From Chloroflexia bacterium (GTDB lineage Bacteria > Chloroflexota > Chloroflexia > Thermomicrobiales > JALYUS01), in assembly GCA_025924435.1 (NCBI GenBank), contig JAICIL010000137.1, positions 1-11,120 of the forward strand: a stretch of 11,120 nucleotides of DNA. Direction: 5' to 3'. Numbering within the stretch: position 1 is the stretch's first letter; every line of letters begins with the position of its first letter. Position numbers and translations under genes: made by a program. The notes under the pieces were generated by a model, which did no database searches, had not been told where the DNA came from, and saw only the letters and a program-made list of their open reading frames with translations. Positions 1-6,104 of this stretch are shown piece by piece.

Positions 1-856
1 CATCGAGCCGGGGAGCGACCCGACTTTCGTCGAGCAGGCGCGCAAGAACCTCGGGCTGGATCAACCCCTGCCCGTCCAGTACGCCAGGTACATGGGGCGG
101 CTGCTGCGCGGGGATTTCGGCACGGCGTATACCTTCAACAGCAAGCCGGTGCTCAGCCTGATCGGCAGCCGGATCGGCGCGACGGTCGTCTTGCAGGGCA
201 TCTCGCTCACCATCGCCCTCCTGATCGCCATCCCGCTCGGCATCCTCTCCGCCACGCGGCAGTACAGTTTCCTCGACAACACGACGACGGTCGGCTCGTT
301 CATCGGCCTCGCCATCCCGAACTTCTGGCTCGCCTTGCTCCTGCAACTCTACCTGAGCGTCAAACTCCACTGGCTGCCGACGATCAGCACCGGGCAGGCG
401 GAAGCGCCCTTCCCGGCGCGAATCAAGTATTTCGTCATGCCGGTGATCGTCCTCGCCCTGCCTTCCATCGCCTACTTCGCGCGCTTCATGCGCTCGGCGA
501 TGCTCGAAGTGATGCGGCAGGATTACATGACGAGCGCGCGGGCGAAGGGGCTTTCCAACCGCGCCGTCCTCTACCGCCACGGGCTGCGCAACGCCCTCGT
601 GCCGATGGTGACCGTCTCCGGGCTGCAAATCTCGCGCATCCTCGGCGGCGCGGTGATCATCGAGCAGATTTTCGCGTGGCCGGGGCTGGGCCTCCTCGCG
701 TATGAGGCGATCACGCGGCGCGATTACCCGGTCATCCTCGGCGTGACGATGGTCGCGGGGGCGTTCGTCATCCTCGTGAACATCCTGATTGATTTCGTCT
801 ACGTGCTGGTTGATCCGCGCGTCTCGCTCTCCGGGCAGGGCGCGGCGGGCGGATAG
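1..856 (+). CDS. ABC transporter permease, DppB/OppB type (5' end outside window)
   Basis: Inner-membrane permease of a peptide/nickel-type ABC importer; with its DppC partner it forms the transmembrane channel. The frame is open from base 2 and reads IEPGSDPTFVEQARKNLGLD, the usual DppB region before the first periplasmic loop, so the Met codon at 92 is internal and the true start lies upstream. Several hydrophobic segments follow. The cytoplasmic EAA loop that contacts the ATPase is visible as DYMTSARAKGL...YRHGLRNAL (bases about 521-597). The C-terminus ends in DFVYVLVDPRVSL, typical of the family. The stop is at 854-856, and the next permease starts 8 nt later, so the two are co-transcribed. 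The exact substrate (dipeptide, oligopeptide, nickel, other) cannot be read from a permease. No ATPase or binding protein gene follows within the window. Confidence 0.95.
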   Translation, partial: IEPGSDPTFVEQARKNLGLDQPLPVQYARYMGRLLRGDFGTAYTFNSKPVLSLIGSRIGATVVLQGISLTIALLIAIPLGILSATRQYSFLDNTTTVGSFIGLAIPNFWLALLLQLYLSVKLHWLPTISTGQAEAPFPARIKYFVMPVIVLALPSIAYFARFMRSAMLEVMRQDYMTSARAKGLSNRAVLYRHGLRNALVPMVTVSGLQISRILGGAVIIEQIFAWPGLGLLAYEAITRRDYPVILGVTMVAGAFVILVNILIDFVYVLVDPRVSLSGQGAAGG

Positions 857-864
857 GGAGACCG

Positions 865-1782
865 ATGTCACAGACGACCGATGCCTCGCGGCAGCAGATC
901 GCGCTCAGCGCCGAGGAACGCGGCCTCGCGGCGGTGCAGCCGCGCCGGAGCGTCGTGCTGCGCCGTTTCCGCGAGAACAAACTGGCGGTGGCGGGGCTGA
1001 TCGTCATCGTGCTGATGTACGCCGTCGCCATCGCCGCGCCGCTCATCTCGCGCTACGACCCGACCGTGCTGCAACCGGGCGCGCGCTCCAAGCCTCCCTC
1101 CGCCGAGCACTGGCTGGGGACGGACCGGAACACACGCGATGTCTACGCCCGCCTGATCGTCGGGGCGCGCGTCTCGCTTAGCGTCGGCTTCACCGCCGTG
1201 CTGATCATCATGAGCGTCGGCACGGCGCTCGGCGCGATCGCCGGCTTCTTCGGCGGCATCGTGGACGCGATCATCATGCGCTTCACGGACATCCTCTTAT
1301 CCATCCCGCAAATCCTGCTGCTCATCTCCGCCGCCGCGCTCTTCAAGGCGAGCCTGAAGACGACGGTGATCGTCATCGGCCTCACCTCGTGGCCGGGCGC
1401 GGCGCGGCTCGTGCGCGGGCAGTTCCTCTCGCTCAGAAATCAGGAGTTCGTCACGGCGGCGCGGGCGATCGGCGCGACCCCGGCGCAGATCATCCGGCGG
1501 CATCTCTTCCCGAACACGCTCGCCGTCATCATCGTCGAGGCGACGCTCTGGCTCTCCTACGCGATCCTCCTGGAAGCGGCACTCTCGTACCTCGGCCTCG
1601 GCGTGCAGATCCCGACGCCCTCGTGGGGCAACATGCTCCAGCAGGGGCAGACGGAACTGCTGAACGGCGCGTGGTGGCTGACGCTCTTCCCCGGCCTGGC
1701 GATCTTCATCACCGTCCTCGCCTTCAACCTGATGGGCGACGGCCTGCGGGACGCGCTCGACCCCCGGCTGCGGCGGCGGTGA
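865..1782 (+). CDS. ABC transporter permease, DppC/OppC type
   Basis: Second inner-membrane permease of the same peptide-type importer, 305 aa, the normal length. A cytoplasmic N-terminal stretch of about 50 residues (RRSVVLRRFRENKLAVAG) leads into the first membrane helix, as in OppC_N domains. Next comes the conserved HWLGTDRNTRDVYARLIVGA segment, then five hydrophobic helices with the EAA loop EFVTAARAIGATPAQIIRRH at about residues 194-213. The C-terminus LMGDGLRDALDPRLRR is family-typical. The start is supported by GGAG at 857-860, 4 nt before the ATG, and by the 8-nt gap to dppB. The gene is followed by a convergent toxin-antitoxin remnant, so dppD/dppF-type ATPase genes are not directly downstream. 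They must lie upstream of the window or elsewhere. Confidence 0.95.
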   Translation: MSQTTDASRQQIALSAEERGLAAVQPRRSVVLRRFRENKLAVAGLIVIVLMYAVAIAAPLISRYDPTVLQPGARSKPPSAEHWLGTDRNTRDVYARLIVGARVSLSVGFTAVLIIMSVGTALGAIAGFFGGIVDAIIMRFTDILLSIPQILLLISAAALFKASLKTTVIVIGLTSWPGAARLVRGQFLSLRNQEFVTAARAIGATPAQIIRRHLFPNTLAVIIVEATLWLSYAILLEAALSYLGLGVQIPTPSWGNMLQQGQTELLNGAWWLTLFPGLAIFITVLAFNLMGDGLRDALDPRLRRR

Positions 1783-1809
1783 GAGCCGCGATTCCCTTGT
1801 TGCGCCGGG

Positions 1810-2027
1810 TTAGGCGTCGCGCCATTCGCGCGGGTCTATCTCCGCCTCGATGACGATGCGCTGATGCAAGTCAAGGCTGATATCCTGATGGTGCTCATTG
1901 GGAATTTTCAGGCGTTGCGCACCGCGCACCATATGGTCGTGCTTGCTGCCCTTGTATGGACCGTGAAAGCCGAACTTTTTAGAGTGGCGATGAGGTCACG
2001 CCGTTTAATTGGGCCGTTCGGCGGCAT
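1810..2027 (-). pseudogene. hicA: hicA mRNA-interferase toxin, frameshifted
   Basis: HicA toxins are small double-stranded-RNA-binding-fold RNases that cleave mRNA and are neutralised by HicB. Reading leftward, ATG at 2027 gives MPPNGPIKRRDLIATLK. The reading then breaks in a run of five A (bases 1976-1980) and meets TGA at 1908-1910, giving only 39 aa. If the run had six A, the frame would continue as KKFGFHGPYKGSKHDHMVRG, then RLKIPNEHHQDISLDLHQRI, and end in EWRDA with TAA at 1810-1812. That is a complete 72-aa HicA with the GSKHxxM segment carrying the expected catalytic His. The ATG overlaps the hicB stop as TGATG, so translation would be coupled, and no separate Shine-Dalgarno is seen. 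The frameshift may be a real inactivating mutation or a homopolymer sequencing error. Confidence 0.85.
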
Positions 2028-2275
2028 CAGTCGGCAGCCGAGAGGGAATATGTGAGCGTGATCCCATCAATCGGTGGGATGTCGTGATGCAGGGCGATGC
2101 CAAGCACCAGCCAGTCTTTGAGCGAAGATTGCAATTCTTCCTGGCATGCCACTAAGGTCGTGCCGGTGGCCCAGACGCCGGGTAGTTCCGGGATGTGGCC
2201 GAAGTACGGCTCCGGATCGTTAATAATCTCGTAGGTGGCGTGGCGCATCGCGGCGGCGACATAGTTGCTGACCAT
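2027..2275 (-). CDS. hicB: HicB-family antitoxin
   Basis: Antitoxin that would bind and block HicA. It is 82 aa, from ATG at 2275. This start is preferred over an upstream in-frame Met at 2359 because AGGAGG (2282-2287) lies 6 nt before it and because the longer form would overlap the neighbouring gene. The protein shows the HicB partial RNase H-like fold pattern: YEIINDPEPYFGHIPELPGV, then ATGTTLVACQEELQSSLKDW, the helix that usually begins with (S)xEEAxxNLxEAL. It ends soon after PPIDG, so the C-terminal DNA-binding helix-turn-helix or ribbon-helix-helix domain found in many HicB proteins is absent, and self-repression by HicB is unlikely. The order is antitoxin then toxin, opposite to E. 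coli hicAB but common in other groups. The base composition is less GC-rich than the flanking genes, consistent with transfer. Confidence 0.88.
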   Translation of the reverse strand: MVSNYVAAAMRHATYEIINDPEPYFGHIPELPGVWATGTTLVACQEELQSSLKDWLVLGIALHHDIPPIDGITLTYSLSAAD

Positions 2276-2281
2276 GGTCGT

Positions 2282-2287
2282 CCTCCT
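2282..2287 (-). promoter_or_regulatory. Ribosome binding site of hicB
   Basis: AGGAGG on the minus strand, 6 nt before the ATG at 2275. It decides between the 82-aa and the 110-aa reading of hicB. Confidence 0.8.
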
Positions 2288-2297
2288 TTCTGTGGAT

Positions 2298-2303
2298 AGT
2301 ATA
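2298..2303 (-). promoter_or_regulatory. Possible -10 box (TATACT) for hicBA
   Basis: TATACT on the minus strand lies 22 nt upstream of the hicB ATG, in the 55-nt gap after the deoxyribosyltransferase gene. It matches the sigma-70 -10 consensus at 5 of 6 positions, in unusually AT-rich local sequence. No convincing -35 box is seen at 16-18 nt, so this is only a candidate. Confidence 0.3.
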
Positions 2304-2330
2304 TGCGAAGCACGCCGAACCGATCCCTCG

Positions 2331-2801
2331 CTATTCGTTACTGAAAAGCGCGACGGCATCTTCGAGCGTCCGCACGAGTGTGCCGCCGCTCGCCTCGATC
2401 CAGTATTGCACTTGCAGGTTGACGACGCTGCCCGCGTTGTCGCCGATCAGGCGGCTGTCGGTGCGGAGGCCGTGGACGCGCTTGCCGAGCGCAAAGGCGA
2501 AGCCCATCTCGCTCGCCGTGCCGGAGTCCACATCCACGCCATCCAGCACGGCGAACACCGCGTCGGAGGCCCGGATGGACTGCTCATTCGCCCGCGCGAC
2601 GCGCGTGTTGACCTCGCCGAGTGCAGCAACGCGCTCCGCGTAATCGGCAATCGCGCTCGCATGGCGGAACTCCGGGCCGAAGTCGCTCTTCCAGGGATTG
2701 AGAACGTCGATCCCGGTCCCCGCGAGCGCCCGCTCCAGCTCGTCCATGAAATGCGCCGTGGACGCCGCGAAGCCGAGCGGCGACGCGAGATAGACCTTCA
2801 T
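2331..2801 (-). CDS. Nucleoside 2-deoxyribosyltransferase family protein
   Basis: Cytoplasmic enzyme family (PF05014) that transfers 2-deoxyribose between nucleobases in nucleotide salvage; some members are hydrolases acting on deoxynucleotides. The protein is 156 aa, the usual length. It opens with KVYLASPLGF, the substrate-binding first strand and loop, and carries the diagnostic DGVDVDSGTASEMGFAFALG at residues 87-106. Glu98 in the TASEMG part matches the catalytic nucleophile of the family, with Asp90/Asp92 just before it. Asn128 in SVVNLQVQYWIE is in the position that completes the neighbouring subunit's active site. The start codon directly abuts the stop of the crotonase gene with no gap, so translation is probably coupled. 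Base specificity cannot be predicted. Confidence 0.9.
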   Translation of the reverse strand: MKVYLASPLGFAASTAHFMDELERALAGTGIDVLNPWKSDFGPEFRHASAIADYAERVAALGEVNTRVARANEQSIRASDAVFAVLDGVDVDSGTASEMGFAFALGKRVHGLRTDSRLIGDNAGSVVNLQVQYWIEASGGTLVRTLEDAVALFSNE

Positions 2802-3596
2802 CTACCGGCCCTTCCACGCGGGGTGGCGCTTCTCGAGGAAGGCGCACATCCCCTCCTGCGCGTCGGCGAAGGTGGCGTTGAAGGACATCACCTCCATCGC
2901 GTAGTCGTACGCCTGATGCTGCGGCATCTCCAGTTGGCGGTAGAACGCTTGCTTGCCGAGGCCGACGACCAGTTGGCTGCTGGCGGCAATTTTCATCGCG
3001 AGGGCGTGCGTCGCATCCTCCAGTTCGGCGGCGGGCACGACCCGATTGACCAGCCCGACGGCCAGCGCCTCGTGCGCGGGGATGAGGTCGCCCGTCAGGA
3101 GCATCTCCATCGCCTTCTTGCGGCCGACGGCCCGGCTGAGCGCGACCATCGGCGTCGAGCAGAAGAGGCCGATATTGACGCCCGGCGTGGCGAAGCGCGC
3201 CTCCTCGGCGGCGACGGCGAGGTCGCACGTCGCGACCAACTGACACCCGGCGGCGGTGGCGATCCCCCGCACCTGGGCGATCACCGGCTGCGGGATCGCT
3301 TGGATCGTCTCCATCAGTTCGCAGCAGACGGCGAAGATATGCCGGTACGCCCCCGGCTCCTGGCCGATCATCTCGCCGAGGTCGTGCCCGGCGCAGAAGG
3401 CGGGGCCGTTGCCGCGCAGGATGACGGCGGCGACCGTCGCGTCCCGCCCGATCGCCTTGAAGCACTGGATCAATTCCTCCATGTGCGCGAGGGAGAGGGC
3501 ATTGCGCCGCTCCGGGCGGTTCATCGTGATCGTCGCCACCGGCCCATCCGTCGCGACGAGGATATGCCGATAGGTCTCCGTTGCCGTCGCCGTCAT
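2802..3596 (-). CDS. Enoyl-CoA hydratase/isomerase-family protein, ECHDC3-like, lacking catalytic Glu
   Basis: Crotonase-fold, CoA-thioester-binding protein, 264 aa, full family length. The oxyanion-hole and CoA-binding elements are present: AFCAGHDLGEM at residues 66-76 and GIATAAGCQLVATCDLA at 111-127. The two acid/base glutamates of true enoyl-CoA hydratases are missing. The first (in GGGCEL of crotonase) is Gln119, and the second (after FGQPE) is replaced in FATPGVNIGLF, around Gly139. The FATPGVNIGLFCSTPMVAL segment strongly resembles the ECHDC3 subgroup, whose reaction is not settled. A simple hydratase role in beta-oxidation is therefore doubtful. The start has AAGGGGAG 5 nt upstream. 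It is first in a leftward operon with the deoxyribosyltransferase, which abuts it. Confidence 0.88.
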   Translation of the reverse strand: MTATATETYRHILVATDGPVATITMNRPERRNALSLAHMEELIQCFKAIGRDATVAAVILRGNGPAFCAGHDLGEMIGQEPGAYRHIFAVCCELMETIQAIPQPVIAQVRGIATAAGCQLVATCDLAVAAEEARFATPGVNIGLFCSTPMVALSRAVGRKKAMEMLLTGDLIPAHEALAVGLVNRVVPAAELEDATHALAMKIAASSQLVVGLGKQAFYRQLEMPQHQAYDYAMEVMSFNATFADAQEGMCAFLEKRHPAWKGR

Positions 3597-3678
3597 GCCT
3601 GCTCCCCTTTCCGCCGCGCCTGTCCGCTCGATAGGGCCATCATAGGGCGCGGCGGCGCGGGGCGCAAACCGCGCCCTG

Positions 3679-3745
3679 CCGGTAGCATAGGCTTTCCAGC
3701 CTGCGCCAGCGACGATAGCGCAGGCTGGAAAGCCTGCGCCACCGG
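3679..3745. repeat. Long intergenic palindrome with 18-bp perfect arms
   Basis: Bases 3689-3706 and 3718-3735 are perfect 18-bp inverted repeats (core AGGCTTTCCAGCCTGCGC) around an 11-nt loop. The stem extends outward to CCGGT/ACCGG at 3679-3683 and 3741-3745 with three mismatches, two of which become G-U pairs in the minus-strand transcript. It lies between the end of the split EamA gene and the start of the crotonase gene, both leftward. No T-run follows on either strand, so it is not a textbook intrinsic terminator. A dispersed REP-like element, or an RNA processing/stabilising hairpin, fits better. Confidence 0.75.
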
Positions 3746-3753
3746 GCCAAACG

Positions 3754-4212
3754 TCACCGAAAGACTGTCACCAAGATGACGCCGGTGACGACGCAGAGCG
3801 CGCCGAGCGCCATGCGCGGGTTCACGTCTTCGTGCCCGCGCAAGAAGAGGCGGACGAGGAAGACGGTGACGAGCGGGTAGGTCGAACTGATCGGCGCGAC
3901 GACCACGACCGGCAGCACCGAGAGGGCGAGCACATTCGAGCAGTAGCCGAGGATCGCCGAGAGGCCGGAGAAGAGGATGAAGAGCAGAGCGCGGCGTTCG
4001 GGCCGCCAGCCGTCCCCCTCGGCGCGATAGGACCGGACGGCGAACGGCGCGAGGACGAGCACGCCCGTCGTCAGCGCGATGACGACGGCGCGCAGGGGCG
4101 AGCCGTAGTGCGCCAGGCCCCGGCGGGTGAGCACGGCGTTGACGCCGTAGGCGGTCGCGGCCCCGAAGGCGATCAGGTAGCCGATCCGCTCCGATTGCCG
4201 CGGGATGCTCAA
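3754..4212 (-). CDS. EamA-type transporter, C-terminal half (second EamA domain)
   Basis: Five-helix EamA (DMT superfamily) domain of an inner-membrane drug/metabolite transporter. TTG at 4212-4210 is taken as start, giving 152 aa (MSIPRQSERIGYLIAFGAAT...). This TTG overlaps the TGA of the upstream half-gene (TTGA), so expression would be by termination-reinitiation. The frame is open further upstream to 4431, but that part is the out-of-frame shadow of the first half. Hydrophobic segments include IGYLIAFGAATAYGVNAVL, VIALTTGVLVLAPFAV, LLFILFSGLSAILGYCSN, the VVVVAPISSTYPLVTVFLV stretch typical of EamA domains, and GALCVVTGVILVTVF. Together the halves total 291 aa, the length of an ordinary ten-helix EamA protein. 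A frameshift in one gene, a sequencing error, or a true two-subunit form are all possible. Confidence 0.8.
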   Translation of the reverse strand: MSIPRQSERIGYLIAFGAATAYGVNAVLTRRGLAHYGSPLRAVVIALTTGVLVLAPFAVRSYRAEGDGWRPERRALLFILFSGLSAILGYCSNVLALSVLPVVVVAPISSTYPLVTVFLVRLFLRGHEDVNPRMALGALCVVTGVILVTVFR

Positions 4213-4628
4213 CTCGTCACCACCAGGACGACGCCCCCGACGATCAGCACGACGCCGAGCAGTTGCAGCGGGTGGATCGTCTCGCCGGTGAAGAGCACGG
4301 CGAGGAGGATCGAGATCAGCGGCGAGCAGGCGAAGAGCGAGACAGCCCGCGTCGCGCCGAGCCGCTTCGTCGCGTTGTAGTTGCACTGCCGCCCGACGAG
4401 GAAGTTGATCACGCCGACCATCGCGAACCACGCGAAGCCGACGCGCGGATAGTGCGCCAGCCCACCCGGATCAATGATAAAGATCAGGACAAGGCAGGCG
4501 GCGAGGCCCGCGCAGAGCGAGAGGCAGGTGCCGAGCGCGGGTGGGATCTGCCTCAGCCCCTGCCGCGCCAGCACCGCGTCCGTCCCCCAGCCGAGCGACG
4601 CCATCGTCGCGGCCAAAATGCCGAGCAT
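4209..4628 (-). CDS. EamA-type transporter, N-terminal half (first EamA domain)
   Basis: First five-helix EamA domain of a drug/metabolite-type transporter in the inner membrane, 139 aa. It begins MLGILAATMASLGWGTDAVL, the usual first helix with the conserved WG pair. It continues through FAWFAMVGVINFLVGRQCNY, the SLFACSPLISILLAVLF helix pair, and GETIHPLQLLGVVLIVGG, which is the classic end of an EamA repeat (GExxxxxqxxGxxLIxxGv). It stops at TGA 4209-4211, exactly where a single-chain protein would pass into its second domain. GGAG lies 7 nt upstream of the ATG. Substrate is unknown. The second domain follows immediately in the other frame. Confidence 0.82.
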   Translation of the reverse strand: MLGILAATMASLGWGTDAVLARQGLRQIPPALGTCLSLCAGLAACLVLIFIIDPGGLAHYPRVGFAWFAMVGVINFLVGRQCNYNATKRLGATRAVSLFACSPLISILLAVLFTGETIHPLQLLGVVLIVGGVVLVVTS

Positions 4629-4718
4629 CCTTCATCTCCATCGCGCGGTGAGCGGTACGATCTTCCCCGGCGACTAGCGTACCCGCCATGCGCGCGCTGT
4701 CAAGGCGCGGCAGGTCGC

Positions 4719-4751
4719 CCGCCCCCGGCCCCTCCCGGCGCGGGAGGGGAG
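4719..4751 (+). repeat. Palindromic repeat copy A (tail then hairpin)
   Basis: A C-rich tail (about 4719-4727) is followed by a perfect 9-bp hairpin, CCCCTCCCG at 4729-4737 and CGGGAGGGG at 4741-4749, with a 3-nt loop. It is the inverted counterpart of copy B (4802-4840) and lies upstream of the EamA gene. Its sequence closely matches the reverse complement of copy B. Confidence 0.8.
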
Positions 4752-4778
4752 CACATCGAGCGGGCCGGATGCGTTCGG

Positions 4779-5294
4779 TTAGTGACGAGCGCTTGCGGTG
4801 TCTTCCCCTTCCCGCGTCGGGAGGGGGCCGGGGGTGGGCCCGCGCCGCGCGACGACCGTGCCGAGCAGCGCGCCGTAGATCAGGTGAGCGACGATCATCG
4901 TGCGCGGGCGGGTGGGATGGTCGCGGGAGGCGGGCGGCATGATGCCGAGGGCGGGGATCCACCCTTGATAACTCGCCATCCAGATGAGGAAGGCGTAGAA
5001 CATGCCGTGCATGGCGGCGGGAAAGCGGAACGGCAGGCGGCGATGCACCACGCCGAAGAGCACGCCGCAACTGGTGCCGAAGCCGAAATGGAGCAGCGTC
5101 GCGAGCGCATCCTGCTCTTCTTCGTCGCGCGCATGGACACCCGCCGCGTCGAGCGCGGCCCCGGCGATCTTGTCCGGCGGCTGCTCGCCCATCAGCCCGG
5201 CCTTCCCGGCGGCGAGCATGAAGGCGCTCATCCCCACCGTGGCGACCACGCCACCGAGCGCGCCATCGAGAGCCGCCCGCAGATCACGTTGCAT
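4779..5294 (-). CDS. Small membrane protein of unknown function with repeat-derived C-terminus
   Basis: I do not recognise a named gene; it loosely resembles small multi-helix membrane proteins of the DUF1440/DUF6789 kind. It is 171 aa, with four hydrophobic segments: about residues 8-30 (GALGGVVATVGMSAFMLAAG), 65-85 (LLHFGFGTSCGVLFGVV), 92-112 (AAMHGMFYAFLIWMASYQGW) and 132-148 (MIVAHLIYGALLGTVVA). Between the first two is an acidic, charged loop (HARDEEEQD). The last 20 residues, GPTPGPLPTREGE and following, are the translation of repeat copy B, so the ancestral protein probably ended near VVARR (residue 151). GGAGG at 5300-5304 lies 5 nt before the ATG. It is downstream of the M41-like peptidase gene in the same direction, 56 nt away, and may be co-transcribed with it. 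Confidence 0.75.
   Translation of the reverse strand: MQRDLRAALDGALGGVVATVGMSAFMLAAGKAGLMGEQPPDKIAGAALDAAGVHARDEEEQDALATLLHFGFGTSCGVLFGVVHRRLPFRFPAAMHGMFYAFLIWMASYQGWIPALGIMPPASRDHPTRPRTMIVAHLIYGALLGTVVARRGPTPGPLPTREGEDTASARH
4802..4840 (-). repeat. Palindromic repeat copy B, inside a gene end
   Basis: Hairpin CCCCTTCCCG (4805-4814) with CGGGAGGGGG (4818-4827), one G-U pair, 3-nt loop, then a G-rich tail GCCGGGGGTGGG to about 4840. It is inverted relative to copy A, with 55 nt between the hairpins. It overlaps the 3' end of the membrane-protein gene and encodes its terminal GPTPGPLPTREGE. Confidence 0.8.
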
Positions 5295-5350
5295 ATCAAC
5301 CTCCGCCGGCGGACCGGACGTAGCGGTCCACCTGTTTTCCTCCGTCGGCG

Positions 5351-5893
5351 CTACGCGATCCCGATCCGGCGGGCGGCGAGCGGTGGGCGCAACGCGTTGG
5401 CGATGCTGTTGCGGGCGGTGAAATGACCGATGACGTGCTCATCGAGCAGCGTCGCGGCGAGCGACTCGACGGCCATACTCTGTCTCGGTTGGCGCAGGAG
5501 CGCGTGCGCGTCGAGCCGGGGGCGGCGATCCCATCCGTCTGGGATCGTCACGCCGCGTTCGGTCAGCCGCGCCACGAAGAGATCAACGGTCTTCCGGTCG
5601 GGATCCATCTCCGGCGCGATCCGCCGCCCGGTCAGTTGCGCCTCCGCAGCCGTGCCCGCCCAGAGGATCGTCAGTACCTGCAGGAGGCGTTCGGGCTGGC
5701 CGGGCGGGAAGGCGCACTTGAAGAGGTCAATTTGCAGCGGCCCGGTGATCGCCGATTCGGATTCGGCGTCCGGGTAGAGGGTCAACATGCCGAAGCGGCA
5801 GCCGAACGAGGCGGCGGCCACCGCATGCCCGGCCTCGTGATACGCCGTCCGTTCCAATCGCACACTTTGCCGGCGGCTGGGCGCTTCCACCAT
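5351..5893 (-). CDS. Stand-alone M41 (FtsH)-like zinc metallopeptidase domain protein
   Basis: 180-aa protein with a zinc-peptidase motif in FtsH context: TAYHEAGHAVAA at residues 16-27, with His19 and His23 as zinc ligands and Glu20 as catalytic base. The downstream segment WAGTAAEAQLTG (78-89) matches the GGRxAEExxxG helix of FtsH peptidase domains. Asp97 or Asp99 in EMDPDRKTVDLF could be the third ligand. There is no AAA ATPase domain, no membrane segment and no signal peptide, so it would act alone or with a partner in the cytoplasm. The start at 5893 is chosen for AGGAG (5900-5904), 6 nt upstream. The open frame reaches to 6349, but that extension would run into the divergent GMC gene and is Arg/Pro-rich antisense. 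Substrate unknown. Similar orphan HEAGH proteins are widespread and poorly characterised. Confidence 0.78.
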   Translation of the reverse strand: MVEAPSRRQSVRLERTAYHEAGHAVAAASFGCRFGMLTLYPDAESESAITGPLQIDLFKCAFPPGQPERLLQVLTILWAGTAAEAQLTGRRIAPEMDPDRKTVDLFVARLTERGVTIPDGWDRRPRLDAHALLRQPRQSMAVESLAATLLDEHVIGHFTARNSIANALRPPLAARRIGIA

Positions 5894-6042
5894 TCTTCGC
5901 TCCTCGATACTCTTCTGTAGTGGGGCGGGAAGGATCGCGTCGTTGCGAGGGAAAGGAGGCACTACCGCAAAGAAATCTCGACTTTGGACAATCTTCACGC
6001 ACCTTCCGTGCCACGCCACCACCGCGCCACTGCCCATGCATC

Positions 6043-6051
6043 TGCTACGAT
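6043..6051 (+). promoter_or_regulatory. Possible extended -10 (TGCTACGAT) for the GMC gene
   Basis: TGc-TACGAT lies 66 nt before the GMC start, in the 224-nt divergent spacer between the M41-like gene and the GMC gene. TACGAT matches TATAAT at 4 of 6, with the extended TG. There is no good -35 box. Both divergent promoters should be in this spacer, and nothing else convincing was seen there. Confidence 0.25.
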
Positions 6052-6104
6052 GCGGAAAGCGGCGACGCACGAGAGGATGGCGGCCCCACGATACGCCGTG
6101 CGAT

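Noticed and set aside
1976..1980. Programmed -1 frameshift site in hicA
   Set aside because: The run is only five A with no classical X-XXY-YYZ heptamer in the right phase and no downstream hairpin seen; kept only as a remote alternative to mutation or sequencing error.
1864..2055. 63-aa rightward open frame after the DppC gene
   Set aside because: It lies antisense to the frameshifted hicA, which reads as a clear HicA homologue; no ribosome binding site and no recognisable protein.
2265..3779. 504-aa rightward open frame
   Set aside because: Antisense to the deoxyribosyltransferase and crotonase genes; Arg/His/Asp-rich composition is typical of shadow frames in GC-rich DNA.
5311..5329. Small hairpin GGACCG/CGGTCC with a short T-run to its right
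   Set aside because: Only 6 bp of stem, and the T-run is on the plus strand where no gene ends; on the minus strand, where a terminator would be useful, no T-run follows.
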